A stretch of DNA of 64,000 bases from Myxococcus dinghuensis (GTDB lineage: Bacteria; Myxococcota; Myxococcia; Myxococcales; Myxococcaceae): NCBI RefSeq assembly GCF_024198235.1, contig NZ_JAKCFB010000006.1, forward strand, positions 248,001-312,000, in the 5' to 3' direction. Positions 18,705-27,157 of the stretch are shown here, piece after piece. The notes beneath the pieces were generated by a model, which searched no databases, was not told the DNA's origin, and saw only the letters and a program-made list of their open reading frames with translations. Numbering within the stretch: the stretch's first letter is position 1; each line of letters begins with the position of its first letter. The translations under genes were made by a program, and so were the position numbers.

Positions 18705-20867
18705 TCAGCCCTTCTTGTCGGCGGCCGGACGGCCGTCGCTGCCCGCCAGCGCCTTGAGGGCGGAGGCCGCGTCCACCGAGCCCGGCGTCATGCGGTGCAG
18801 GAGCGCCGCCACGGCCAGGTTCTGCGCGTCGTTGCTCAGGCCCGGCTTGGAGAGGATCTCCTTCAGGTCCGCCGGCAGGTCCTTCTCGCCGTTGAGGTAC
18901 CCCCCGAGCGCCTGCTTCAGGGCCTCGCCGTGCTCCAGCGCGCCGTCCACCGCGGTGCCGAAGGACACCGCCTTCACGAAGCGCTCGAAGAACTGGCCGT
19001 CGCCGCCCACGATGTTGAACTTCGCGTTGGCGAAGGCCTTGGCGAGCACCTCGGCCTGCGAGTGGGCGATGTCCTTGCGGACGCGGATGGTCTCCAGCTC
19101 CACGTCGCGCTCCTTGTTCAGGCGCAGGCGGAACTCCTCGTGCTCGCGGCCCACCCCGTCCATCAGCTTCATGGACGCGGCCTTCTCCGCCAGGCCTCGG
19201 GCCTCGGCGAGCAGCTTCTCCTGGATGGCCGCGGCCTCGGCGAGCTGCTTCTCCTTCGTGGCGAACGCCTCCGCCTCGCCGCGCTTCTGGATGGCCACCG
19301 CCTCGGCCTCCTGGACGCGCGCGTGGGCCAGGCCCTTCTCCTGCTCACCCGCGGCCTCCGCCAGCAGCCGCTCGCGGACGACCTGCGCCTGGGCGTGGCC
19401 CTGCTTCTCGATGGCGCCGGCCTCCGCCTCCTTCACGCGAACCTGCGCCATGCCCAGCTTCTCCGTGGCCACGGCGTCCGCCTCCTTCACGCGGATGCCC
19501 GCCAGGCCCTCGGCGGCGGCCTCGGCCTGGACACCCTCGGCCAGGCGCGCCTTTGCCTTGGCCGTCTTGTCCGCGGCCTCCAGGTCCGCCTCGGCGAGGG
19601 TGAGCTTCTCCTTCGCCAGGAACACCGCCATCTCGCTGTTGGCCTTGGCCGCGTTCACGTCCTTGACCGTCTTCTCCTGGGCCTGGGCCTCGGCGGTGAT
19701 GATGAGCGCGTTCTTCTTGCGCAGGGCGTCCGACTCCACGCGCAGGTCCTTGATGCGCTCCTCCTCCTGCGCCACCGTCTTCTCCACGGCGATGCGGGCA
19801 CGCACCACGTCGGCGATGTCCTTCTTCTGCTCCTCGAGCGCGCGCTCCTTGGCGATGCGCTCGAGCTCCGTGTCGCGCTCACGGCCGATGGCCGCCAGCG
19901 AGCGGGCGCGCTCGACGTTCTCCGCCTCGACGCTCACCTCGCGCTCGCGGTGCTTCTGGGCCACCTCGATGTCGCGCGTCTTGTGCTGCTCCTGGACGAG
20001 GATCTCCTGCTCGGCCTTGATGCGGGCCAGCTGGGCGCGCGAGTACTCGCCCTGCTTGACCAGCTCCGCCTCGGCCGTCTCGCGGGCCTGCACGCTCTCG
20101 ATGGCGCGCTTCTGCTTCGCGGAGGCCTCCTCGCGCTGGCGCTCCAGCTCGAAGATGCTCTCGTCCGCCTCGACGTTGCGCTTGGTCACCGCCTGGCGCT
20201 CGCTCTGGCGCAGCTCGTTGGTGACGACGTTGTGCTCGGTGGTGAGCTTGGTGATCTTCCGGATGCCCTCCGCGTCGAGGATGTTGTCCTTGTCGAGCAT
20301 CTCCACCGGGGTCTGCTCCAGGAAGTCGATGGCGCAGTCCTCCAGCATGTACCCGTTGAGGTCCTTGCCGATGACGTCGACGACCTGGTCCTTGATCTTC
20401 GCGCGCTGGGTGTAGAGGTCGACGAAGTCGAAGCTCTTGCCCACCGTCTTGAGCGCCTCGGAGAACTTGGCCTCGAAGAGCTTCTCGAGCGTCTCCTGGT
20501 CGCTGGCGCGCGCGCAGCCGATGGACTGCGCCACCTTCAGCACGTCCTCGCGCGTCTTGTTCACCCGCACGAAGAAGGTGACCTTGATGTCCGCCCGGAT
20601 GTTGTCCTGGCAGATGAGCCCTTCCTTGCCGCGCCGGTCGATCTCCACCGTCTTCAGGGAGATGTCCATGACCTCGGCCCGGTTGATGATGGGAAACACC
20701 ACCGCGCCGGTGAACGTGACGAGCGGCTCGCTCTTCAGCGTGTTGACGATGAGCACCTTGCCCTGGTCCACCTGCCGGTACAGCCGGACGATGGTGAGCA
20801 GGATGCCGCTGAGAAGGATGATGCCGCCGACGCCGGCGGCGATCGCGGTAACTGGATCCATGGCCAT
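18705..20867 (-). CDS. Flotillin family (SPFH/band 7) protein, YqiK-like
   Basis: A 720-residue protein. One membrane helix (about residues 9-30, GVGGIILLSGILLTIVRLY) is followed by an SPFH domain (about 35-200) and a long coiled coil full of AEA/KEAEA repeats (about 215-600), the flotillin hallmark; the last 100 residues are a conserved tail. Flotillins assemble into large rings or microdomains in the membrane. Length and the motif VEIDRRGKEGLICQDNIRAD fit the YqiK branch. The first ATG has AGGA only two bases upstream; the second ATG at 20861 is spaced better and may be the real start. It sits between the YqiJ-like gene (110-bp gap) and the giant ATPase gene. Confidence 0.93.
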   Translation of the reverse strand: MAMDPVTAIAAGVGGIILLSGILLTIVRLYRQVDQGKVLIVNTLKSEPLVTFTGAVVFPIINRAEVMDISLKTVEIDRRGKEGLICQDNIRADIKVTFFVRVNKTREDVLKVAQSIGCARASDQETLEKLFEAKFSEALKTVGKSFDFVDLYTQRAKIKDQVVDVIGKDLNGYMLEDCAIDFLEQTPVEMLDKDNILDAEGIRKITKLTTEHNVVTNELRQSERQAVTKRNVEADESIFELERQREEASAKQKRAIESVQARETAEAELVKQGEYSRAQLARIKAEQEILVQEQHKTRDIEVAQKHREREVSVEAENVERARSLAAIGRERDTELERIAKERALEEQKKDIADVVRARIAVEKTVAQEEERIKDLRVESDALRKKNALIITAEAQAQEKTVKDVNAAKANSEMAVFLAKEKLTLAEADLEAADKTAKAKARLAEGVQAEAAAEGLAGIRVKEADAVATEKLGMAQVRVKEAEAGAIEKQGHAQAQVVRERLLAEAAGEQEKGLAHARVQEAEAVAIQKRGEAEAFATKEKQLAEAAAIQEKLLAEARGLAEKAASMKLMDGVGREHEEFRLRLNKERDVELETIRVRKDIAHSQAEVLAKAFANAKFNIVGGDGQFFERFVKAVSFGTAVDGALEHGEALKQALGGYLNGEKDLPADLKEILSKPGLSNDAQNLAVAALLHRMTPGSVDAASALKALAGSDGRPAADKKG

Positions 20868-20977
20868 TTCCTGACGTGTGATGACAGCGGGCCTTGTATC
20901 AGGCGCTGGAGATCCCCCGCATAAGCCCTCCAGCGTCGAACGGGTCGGTCGCTCCCCCTGAGCGGACCCTGGTGTCT

Positions 20978-21769
20978 TCAGCCGTGTGATTTGACCCGGG
21001 CGAGCGCCGCGGCCCGTGCGGGGTCACGCAGCTGCTCGAGTTCCTCCGGAACGAGCCAGTCGACTGGCTCCACTTCATAAGCGTCGCGCGCGGCGTCGTA
21101 AGCGAGAATGAGCGCCGGGTCTCCACGCTTGAGCTCGTTCGCCTTCGCGCAGACGACGTGGAGGAGCATCCCCGCGCCGCCGTCCTCGAGCGAGGCGTGG
21201 CCGCTGGTGCCCGTCACGCCGCCGCTGGCGATGGTGCACACACGGCCCATCAGCGAGTCACGGCCCGGTGCCTTCTTCGCGACGAAGACCGGGCGCAGCG
21301 GCCGGACGGCGAGCCCCGAGGCGACCGTGGCCACCATGAAGCACACCAGGCCCAGCACGGTGCTGATGAGCCACGAAGGCAGGAAGGGTCCCAGGGCCGC
21401 GTGCGCGGGCTGCGCGCTGGAGACGGACAGGAACCAGGAGATGAAGGACACGAGGCTCACGGAGACCGTGAGCGGGATGCCGGCGAAGCCCAGCGCGGAG
21501 AGGATGCCCCCGTCGACGTGCGCGTCGTGGTCGTGGGCGCCCAGCGCCTTGCCACCCGCCTCCACCGCCCCGCCCAGCGCCTTGCCACCCGCCTCCACCG
21601 CCCCGCCCAGCGCCTTGCCGCCGGCCTCCAGGTGCAGGTCGCCGCCGTCCAGGATGTCGATGCCCACCGCGCCAATGATGACGAACAGCCAGTAGGTCAT
21701 CACCACGCCCAGGACGATGGTGAAGATGGCCGTGGGAAACGCGAGGATGGCGTCGAGAAAAGGCGTCAT
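20978..21769 (-). CDS. YqiJ/DUF1449-like membrane protein with OB-fold tail
   Basis: A 263-residue protein with an N-terminal membrane helix (about 10-38), a glycine/alanine linker made of three copies of an 11-residue unit (KALGGAVEAGG), a histidine/aspartate cluster (AHDHDAHVDGG), two further membrane segments (about 95-120 and 130-155) and a C-terminal beta domain of OB type (about 170-235). This matches the YqiJ/DUF1449 family, related to NfeD proteins that pair with flotillins. It lies just upstream of the YqiK-like flotillin gene, the same order as yqiJ-yqiK in Escherichia coli. Probable role: membrane partner of the flotillin scaffold. Confidence 0.8.
   Translation of the reverse strand: MTPFLDAILAFPTAIFTIVLGVVMTYWLFVIIGAVGIDILDGGDLHLEAGGKALGGAVEAGGKALGGAVEAGGKALGAHDHDAHVDGGILSALGFAGIPLTVSVSLVSFISWFLSVSSAQPAHAALGPFLPSWLISTVLGLVCFMVATVASGLAVRPLRPVFVAKKAPGRDSLMGRVCTIASGGVTGTSGHASLEDGGAGMLLHVVCAKANELKRGDPALILAYDAARDAYEVEPVDWLVPEELEQLRDPARAAALARVKSHG
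21540..21638. repeat. Three 33-bp tandem repeats inside the YqiJ-like gene
   Basis: Units begin at 21540, 21573 and 21606. The first two are identical and the third diverges in its second half. Each adds 11 codons, so copy-number change would keep the frame and only alter the length of the linker between the first membrane helix and the rest. Confidence 0.85.
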
Positions 21770-21939
21770 CGGGCGACCCGGACTCTAATCGACGCCCACT
21801 CCCGGCGAAAACCCCGCCGGGCGATTTCCTGCTCGGGCAGCGGGCGTCCCGGCGGGCCCCGGCGCCCCCCACGTGCCGCATTTTGCAACGGCGTGGCCCC
21901 GGACACCGGACGGGTCCAGGGCCACGGCTCGGGCCCGAC

Positions 21940-22995
21940 TCAGATGGGGACGATCTCCACCACGCTCGGGGGCATGTGCGTGGGGAGCACGCGCTGGACG
22001 CGCAGGCCGGCCTTCTCCGCCAGCGCGGTGTACTCGGGCCCGGTGCGCTCGCGGCCACCGACGACGACGAGCATCGCCATGTCGTAGAGGTTTCCGAAGT
22101 GCGGGATGTTGTCGCCCGGCAACACCGTCTCCACGATGAGCAGCTTCGAGTCCGGCTTCATCGCGGCGCGGATGTTGGAGAGGATGCGCAGGCTGCGCTC
22201 GTCGTCCCAGTCGTGGATGATCTGCGACAGGATGTAGATGTCATAGCCGGGGGGGACGCTCTGGAAGAAGTCGCCCTCCAGCACCTCCGTGCGGCTCCCG
22301 AGCCCCAGCTCCTTGAGCATCGCGGTCGCCTCGTGCTTCACGTGAGGCAGCTCGTAGATGGCGCCCTTGATGGAGGGGTACGCCTGGAGGATGCGCGCCA
22401 GGAGCGTCCCCGTGCCGCCGCCCACGTCGACCACCGACTTCGCGCCGGAGAAGTCGTACGCGCCCACCACCGCGGGCGCGTTGAGGCTCTGGTACGCGGC
22501 CATGCTGGTGTTGAAGATCTCCGCGACCTCGCGATCCTTGGCGAGGTAGTCGAAGAACGGCATCCCCATGAACTTGTCGATGGTCGGCTGCCCCGTCTTC
22601 AGCGCGGTGGACAGGTCGCCCCACGCCTGCCACGAGATGAGCAGCCCGTGCGCGCGCAGCGAGCCGTAGACGGAGTCGGGGTTCTCCTTGCGCAGCAGCT
22701 GCCCCATCTCCGTGAGCCGGAAGCGCTCCGTCTTGTCGTCCCGGTGCAGGATGCCCAGGCCGCTGACCAGCCGCAGCAGCCGCCGGAGCGACGGCGCGTG
22801 CGTCTTGCTGGCCTGCGCGAGTTCTTCCACCGTCTTCGGGTCGTCACCGATGATGTCCGCGATGTCCAGCTCGGCCATGATCTGCAGGCAGCGAGACACC
22901 CAGAAGCCGTAGACCATCTGGGTCAGCACAGCGGTCGGTGGCGCGGCTTCGGGAGCAGGAGACGGGGCGCTGCTGGTGCGAGGCTGCTGGCTCAT
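21940..22995 (-). CDS. SAM-dependent O-methyltransferase (plant OMT/hydroxyneurosporene type)
   Basis: A 351-residue enzyme with an N-terminal winged-helix dimerisation domain (about 25-110) and a C-terminal Rossmann methyltransferase domain. The SAM-binding loop is VVDVGGGTGTLLARIL, and QIIHDWDDE contains the conserved histidine that serves as general base in this family. Members methylate hydroxyl groups of small secondary metabolites. It is the first of four co-directional genes, 170 bp upstream of the YqiJ-like gene; that gap and its different function suggest that it is not a core part of the flotillin module. The substrate is unknown. Confidence 0.88.
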   Translation of the reverse strand: MSQQPRTSSAPSPAPEAAPPTAVLTQMVYGFWVSRCLQIMAELDIADIIGDDPKTVEELAQASKTHAPSLRRLLRLVSGLGILHRDDKTERFRLTEMGQLLRKENPDSVYGSLRAHGLLISWQAWGDLSTALKTGQPTIDKFMGMPFFDYLAKDREVAEIFNTSMAAYQSLNAPAVVGAYDFSGAKSVVDVGGGTGTLLARILQAYPSIKGAIYELPHVKHEATAMLKELGLGSRTEVLEGDFFQSVPPGYDIYILSQIIHDWDDERSLRILSNIRAAMKPDSKLLIVETVLPGDNIPHFGNLYDMAMLVVVGGRERTGPEYTALAEKAGLRVQRVLPTHMPPSVVEIVPI

Positions 22996-23103
22996 TCAGG
23001 GACCTTGCGCGAGAGAGGAGTCACGACAATTCTGGAACCCGAAAGGTAGGCTGTAAAAGCACTATCCGTCACTTCCCACGAAATATCTGCGATCCCAGTC
23101 CCT

Positions 23104-23874
23104 GTGCGCGCCTTCATCACCCGCCCCAACGCCCTGCCCGCAACGGAGCTCGACGACCTGCGAGACGCACTGCTGGGCTCTCGTTTCGTCGCGCGCAGCC
23201 CGCTCATGGGGACGTTTCGCGCGAGTCGGGGCTTCGCCTTCATCTTCACACACGAAGGGCGCGCGCTCCTGGAGGAGCGGTTTCCCTTCCTACGGGCCTA
23301 TCTGGCCCGGGTCCTCGCGCCCGAGAGCGCGCGGGGCCTGACGCCCTGGTGGGAGCGGCTGGCGAGGCGCCCCCCTCCGCCCGTACCCAATGCCTTCTAC
23401 CTGAACCTGCTGCTGCTCGACGCCGGCACGGGCGTGGGGCGACACATCGATGCGACGCTCCAGGAGCCCAGCGGCGTCCCCGGGGCCACCCCTCATCACG
23501 TGAGCGTCCTGTATCTCCAGATGCCGCGCGGCGCCCGGGGTGGCGCGCTGCGGCTGTTCGACGAGGGCCGCCCCGTGGGCGAGGTGCGTCCACACCCAGG
23601 GGGCCTCGTGCACTTCCGTGGGGACCTGCAGCACGAGGTCCAGCCCTTCCTCGGAGGAGACCCCGAGGAGCTCCGGGCCAGCCTCGTCTGCGAGCAATAC
23701 GTCTTCCCTCCCGAGGCCCTGGCACGCCTGCCGGCGTTCCGAATCCAGTCCAAGGCGGGGTTCGCCGCGTATCTCGACGACCACCGCGCCCGCCCCGGGG
23801 CGGCCTCTGGCTCGGTTGATACACCTGAAGCACCGGTGCGGAATGACTCTGGGTTCACCACACGTGGGGACTGA
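23104..23874 (+). CDS. 2-oxoglutarate/Fe(II)-dependent oxygenase family protein
   Basis: A 256-residue protein with the double-stranded beta-helix metal site: RHIDATL supplies His and Asp, and DLQHEVQPF supplies the distal His about 60 residues later; the arginine in EELRASLVCEQY is placed to bind 2-oxoglutarate. These enzymes hydroxylate proteins or small molecules. The GTG start at 23104 has no clear ribosome site, and the region is divergent from the methyltransferase gene with 108 bp between them, so the two may share a control region. The substrate cannot be named. Confidence 0.8.
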   Translation: MRAFITRPNALPATELDDLRDALLGSRFVARSPLMGTFRASRGFAFIFTHEGRALLEERFPFLRAYLARVLAPESARGLTPWWERLARRPPPPVPNAFYLNLLLLDAGTGVGRHIDATLQEPSGVPGATPHHVSVLYLQMPRGARGGALRLFDEGRPVGEVRPHPGGLVHFRGDLQHEVQPFLGGDPEELRASLVCEQYVFPPEALARLPAFRIQSKAGFAAYLDDHRARPGAASGSVDTPEAPVRNDSGFTTRGD

Positions 23875-23926
23875 GGGACAATGACGCTCCGTCCGATTGG
23901 GGGCGGACCGAGTCAGGAGATGCAAC

Positions 23927-24298
23927 GTGGCTGTCGATCCGCAGGGCGCCGATATCCAGAAATTCATCCAGGAAGACACCGGGGGCCCGATGGTGATGAT
24001 GAACCTGGTGCGGTTCAAGGAGGGGGGCCGGGCTGCTTTCGCCGAGTACGTGGAGGCCGTGCTGCCCTTCATCCTGAAGGCCGGAGCCCAACCGCTCTAC
24101 GCGGGTGATTGCTCCACGCCGTTGGTGGCGGAGCCCGGCCAGACATGGGACGCGGTGTTGCTGGTCCGCTATCCGAACCGGGCGACGTTCATGAAGATGG
24201 TGACGGACCCGGAGTACCAGCGCTTCAACCACCTGCGGACGGCCTCGCTTCGCGAGGCGGTGATGCAGGCGACGACCCCCTGGGCCAACTCCCCGTAG
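23927..24298 (+). CDS. DUF1330-type small protein
   Basis: A 123-residue protein with a dimeric alpha/beta-barrel (ferredoxin-like) pattern: GGPMVMMNLVRFKEGGRAAFAEY, here read as MVMMNLVRFKEGG then AFAEYVEAVLP, and AVLLVRYPNRATFMKMVTDPEY further on. This matches the DUF1330 group of uncharacterised small proteins. The GTG at 23927 is chosen because AGGAG lies seven bases upstream; the frame extends to 23897 without a better signal. It is 52 bp after the oxygenase gene and may be co-transcribed with it. Confidence 0.8.
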   Translation: MAVDPQGADIQKFIQEDTGGPMVMMNLVRFKEGGRAAFAEYVEAVLPFILKAGAQPLYAGDCSTPLVAEPGQTWDAVLLVRYPNRATFMKMVTDPEYQRFNHLRTASLREAVMQATTPWANSP

Positions 24299-24310
24299 CC
24301 CTCGGAGGCG

Positions 24311-25981
24311 TCAGCGGCCGGCCACGAATCGCAGGTCGGCCGTGGACGCGAACGCGGGGGGCCGGCGTACCCCGCTGGCCCGTTCGAAGGCGTGGGCGAG
24401 CTTGAGCAGCACGGGCTCGCTCCACGCCCGTCCGATGAAGGACAGCCCCACCGGCAGCCCGCGCACGTAGCCCGCGGGCACGGTGAGGCTCGGATAGCCG
24501 GCGACCGCGGCGGGCGTCGTGCTGCTGCCGAGCCAGTGGTCGCCGTTGATGAGGTCGATGAGCCCCGGCGGAGCCATGGTCGGCGCGACGAGCGCGTCCA
24601 GTCGGTGTCGGGCCATGACCGCGTCGATGCCCTGGTCGCGAGACAGCTTCCGGCTCGCGGCCTTCGCCTGGAGGTACTTGCGGTCCGTGAGCGGACCGCG
24701 CTCCTGGGCCATCATGAACAGCTCCTGTCCGAAGAAGGGCTGCTCGGTGGCGCGGTGCTCCTCGTTGAACCGGATGAGGTCCGCGAGCGTGCGCGGCGCC
24801 GCCTGCTCGCCCAGCCCCGCGAGCCAGGCCTCGAGGCCCGCCTTGAACTCGTAGAGCAGGATCTCGAACTCGGGCTCGTCGAGCTGCTTCGCCGTGGCGA
24901 TGGACGCGGGGTCGACGAGCGTGGCGCCTCGCGCCTTCATGAGCGCCAGGGCCTCCGTGATGCACGCGTCGGTGGCGGTGTGGTAGCCGGAGAAGGGTTC
25001 ACGAAGCACCCCGATGCGCGCGCCGCGCAGCCCCTCGGGGTCGAGGAACCTCGTGTAATCGGTGCTCGCGTGCCCCTTTCGCGCGGCAGTCGCCGCGTCC
25101 GAGGGGTCCACGCCCGCGAGCACGGAGAGCAGCGCCGCGGCATCCGCGACCGTTCGAGCCATGGGGCCCGCGGTGTCCTGGCTGTGGGAGATGGGGATGA
25201 TGCCGGAGCGGCTGATGAGTCCGACGGTCGGCTTGAGCCCGACCAAGGAACACGCCGCGGACGGAGACAGGATGGAGCCATCCGTCTCCGTGCCCACGGA
25301 CACGGCGCAGAAGTTCGCGGCGGTGGCCGCGCCCGAGCCCGAGCTGGAGCCCGACGGCGTGCGGTCCAGCGCGTAGGGGTTGCGGCACTGGCCCCCTCGC
25401 CCGCTCCATCCGCTGGTGGAGCGCGTGGAGCGGAAGTTGGCCCACTCGCTCAGGTTCGTCTTGCCGAGGATGACCGCGCCCGCCGCGCGCAGACGCTCGA
25501 CGAGGAAGGCGTCACGCCTGGGCACCCGTCCCACGAGCGCCAGCGAGCCCGCGGTGGTCTGCATCCGGTCCGCCGTCGCGATGTTGTCCTTGATGAGGAC
25601 GGGGATGCCGTGGAGCGGCCCCCGCGCGCCCTTCTCCTTGCGCTCCGCATCGAGCGCGGCGGCGATGGCGAGCGCGTCCGGATTCAGCTCGATGACGGAG
25701 CACAGCGGCAGTGGGCCCGCCCGGTCCATGGCGCCGATGCGCTCCATGTATCGCTCGGTGAGTCCGTGCGCGGTGTACTGGCCGGCGGCCATCCCGGCCT
25801 GGAGCTCGACGATGGAGACCTCGGCCAGTTCGAAGGGCTTGGCGGACGCGGCCTCCGGCTGCGCCTCCGCGGAGGCCCGGGCGTCCGTCGCGGCGAGCGC
25901 CGTGGCCGCGGCGGCCGTCCCCAGGAAGGTGCGACGACTCAACTCCACGGGCGGACGTCCGGGCACGATGCGCTGGCTCAT
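24311..25981 (-). CDS. Amidase signature family hydrolase with Tat signal
   Basis: A 556-residue protein. The N-terminus has a twin-arginine signal (LSRRTFLGTAAAATALA) with likely cleavage near ARASA, so it is exported folded. The amidase signature Ser-Ser-Lys triad is visible: the lysine in GIPVLIKDNIAT (about residue 130) and the serines in TPSGSSSGSGAATAANF (about 208-215). Such enzymes hydrolyse amide bonds of small molecules or peptides; exported members are common in soil bacteria. It is convergent with the DUF1330 gene (12-bp gap) and divergent from the patatin gene. Not a GatA subunit, given the Tat signal and lack of gatB/gatC nearby. Confidence 0.9.
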   Translation of the reverse strand: MSQRIVPGRPPVELSRRTFLGTAAAATALAATDARASAEAQPEAASAKPFELAEVSIVELQAGMAAGQYTAHGLTERYMERIGAMDRAGPLPLCSVIELNPDALAIAAALDAERKEKGARGPLHGIPVLIKDNIATADRMQTTAGSLALVGRVPRRDAFLVERLRAAGAVILGKTNLSEWANFRSTRSTSGWSGRGGQCRNPYALDRTPSGSSSGSGAATAANFCAVSVGTETDGSILSPSAACSLVGLKPTVGLISRSGIIPISHSQDTAGPMARTVADAAALLSVLAGVDPSDAATAARKGHASTDYTRFLDPEGLRGARIGVLREPFSGYHTATDACITEALALMKARGATLVDPASIATAKQLDEPEFEILLYEFKAGLEAWLAGLGEQAAPRTLADLIRFNEEHRATEQPFFGQELFMMAQERGPLTDRKYLQAKAASRKLSRDQGIDAVMARHRLDALVAPTMAPPGLIDLINGDHWLGSSTTPAAVAGYPSLTVPAGYVRGLPVGLSFIGRAWSEPVLLKLAHAFERASGVRRPPAFASTADLRFVAGR

Positions 25982-26085
25982 GTCGGCGCGCAGTAGAGCA
26001 GCGGGCCCTGGAAGGCCGCAAGCCAGGGGCTCTCGCGCACGAAATGCCCACGGCCGGGAGGCGCCTGCTACGGTGACGGTCCGCG

Positions 26086-27144
26086 ATGACCTCCCATCTG
26101 ACCTTGCTGGCGGGCCCTGACGCCCTGCGCCTCGTTCGCGAGCGCGGGCTTCGGGGTGAAGACGTCGATGTCGTGCCGGGTGCCTCCGGAGGGCCGAAAT
26201 GGCTGGTCCTCGCCGGGCTGGACCGCGCGCTGTTCGGAGACCTGTTCCGAGAGCGATCGCGACCGCTCCACCTCATCGGCAGCTCGATTGGGAGCTGGCG
26301 GCTGGCCTGCCTGGCGCAGAAGGACCCCGTTGCCGCGCTGCGGCGCTTCGAGGCGGCGTACATCGATCAGCGCTACCCGCCCAAGCCCCCTCCGTCGCTG
26401 GTGAGCGAGACGAGCGGGCGGATCCTCGACGCGTTGCTGGGCGACGAGGGCGTGGAGGAGATCCTCCATCACCCCTGGGCACGCCTCCACGTCATCACCG
26501 CGCTGTGTCGGGGCACCGTCGGCGCGGAGCAGTCCCAGGTCCAGATGCTGGGGCTCGCGCTGTGCGCCATGGGGAACCTGGTGAGCCGCGGCACGTTGGG
26601 CCTGCACATGCGGCGCGTCATCTTCCACACCGCGGGCGACACGAGTCCGTTCGCGGGGATGAAGGACTTCCCCTCCACCGACCTGCCGTTGACCCGGGAG
26701 AACCTGCGCCATGCGCTGATTGCCTCCGGGTCCATCCCCATGGTGCTCAGCGGCGTGCGCATCCCAGGGGCGCCCACGGGCATCTACCGCGATGGCGGCA
26801 TCATCGACTACCACCTGGACCTGGACTTCGGCCCGGGCGAGGGGCTGGTGCTGTACCCGCACTTCTATCCGCACGTGGTGCCCGGGTGGTTCGACAAGGC
26901 CCTGCCCTGGCGGCGCGCCCGGCCCGCGAACTTCCGCCGGGCGCTGTTGATCGCCCCCTCTCCGGAGCTGGTCGCGCGCCTCCCCGGAGGACGCATCCCG
27001 GACCGCAAGGACTTCGAGAACATGCGCGACACCGAGCGGGTACGGGCCTGGAACCAGGTCGTCTCCGAGAGCGAGCGCATGGGCGACGAGTTCCAGGAGC
27101 TGATGGCCACCGGCAAGCTCGCCGAGCACGTGCGTCCGCTCTGA
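26086..27144 (+). CDS. Patatin-like phospholipase family protein
   Basis: A 352-residue protein with the patatin layout: an oxyanion-hole segment VPGASGGPKWLVL, a nucleophile elbow HLIGSSIGSWR (GxSxG, Ser near residue 67), and a catalytic aspartate in YRDGGIIDYHLD (about residue 240). Patatins are Ser-Asp dyad lipid acyl hydrolases. No signal peptide is seen, so it is probably cytosolic or peripherally membrane-bound. ATG 26086 opens the conserved part directly. It ends 13 bp from the convergent antiporter gene. Confidence 0.85.
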   Translation: MTSHLTLLAGPDALRLVRERGLRGEDVDVVPGASGGPKWLVLAGLDRALFGDLFRERSRPLHLIGSSIGSWRLACLAQKDPVAALRRFEAAYIDQRYPPKPPPSLVSETSGRILDALLGDEGVEEILHHPWARLHVITALCRGTVGAEQSQVQMLGLALCAMGNLVSRGTLGLHMRRVIFHTAGDTSPFAGMKDFPSTDLPLTRENLRHALIASGSIPMVLSGVRIPGAPTGIYRDGGIIDYHLDLDFGPGEGLVLYPHFYPHVVPGWFDKALPWRRARPANFRRALLIAPSPELVARLPGGRIPDRKDFENMRDTERVRAWNQVVSESERMGDEFQELMATGKLAEHVRPL

Positions 27145-27157
27145 TGGAGCCCGTCCG

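Noticed and set aside
12964-20415. A 2483-codon open frame on the + strand opposite the flotillin and giant ATPase genes
   Set aside because: It is the antisense shadow of coding DNA with very high third-position GC; its translation is a low-complexity run of R, L, H and V without any domain, while the - strand genes have clear domains and ribosome sites.
24311-25981. GatA subunit of the glutamyl-tRNA amidotransferase
   Set aside because: It has a Tat signal peptide and no gatB or gatC neighbours, so it is better treated as an exported amidase.
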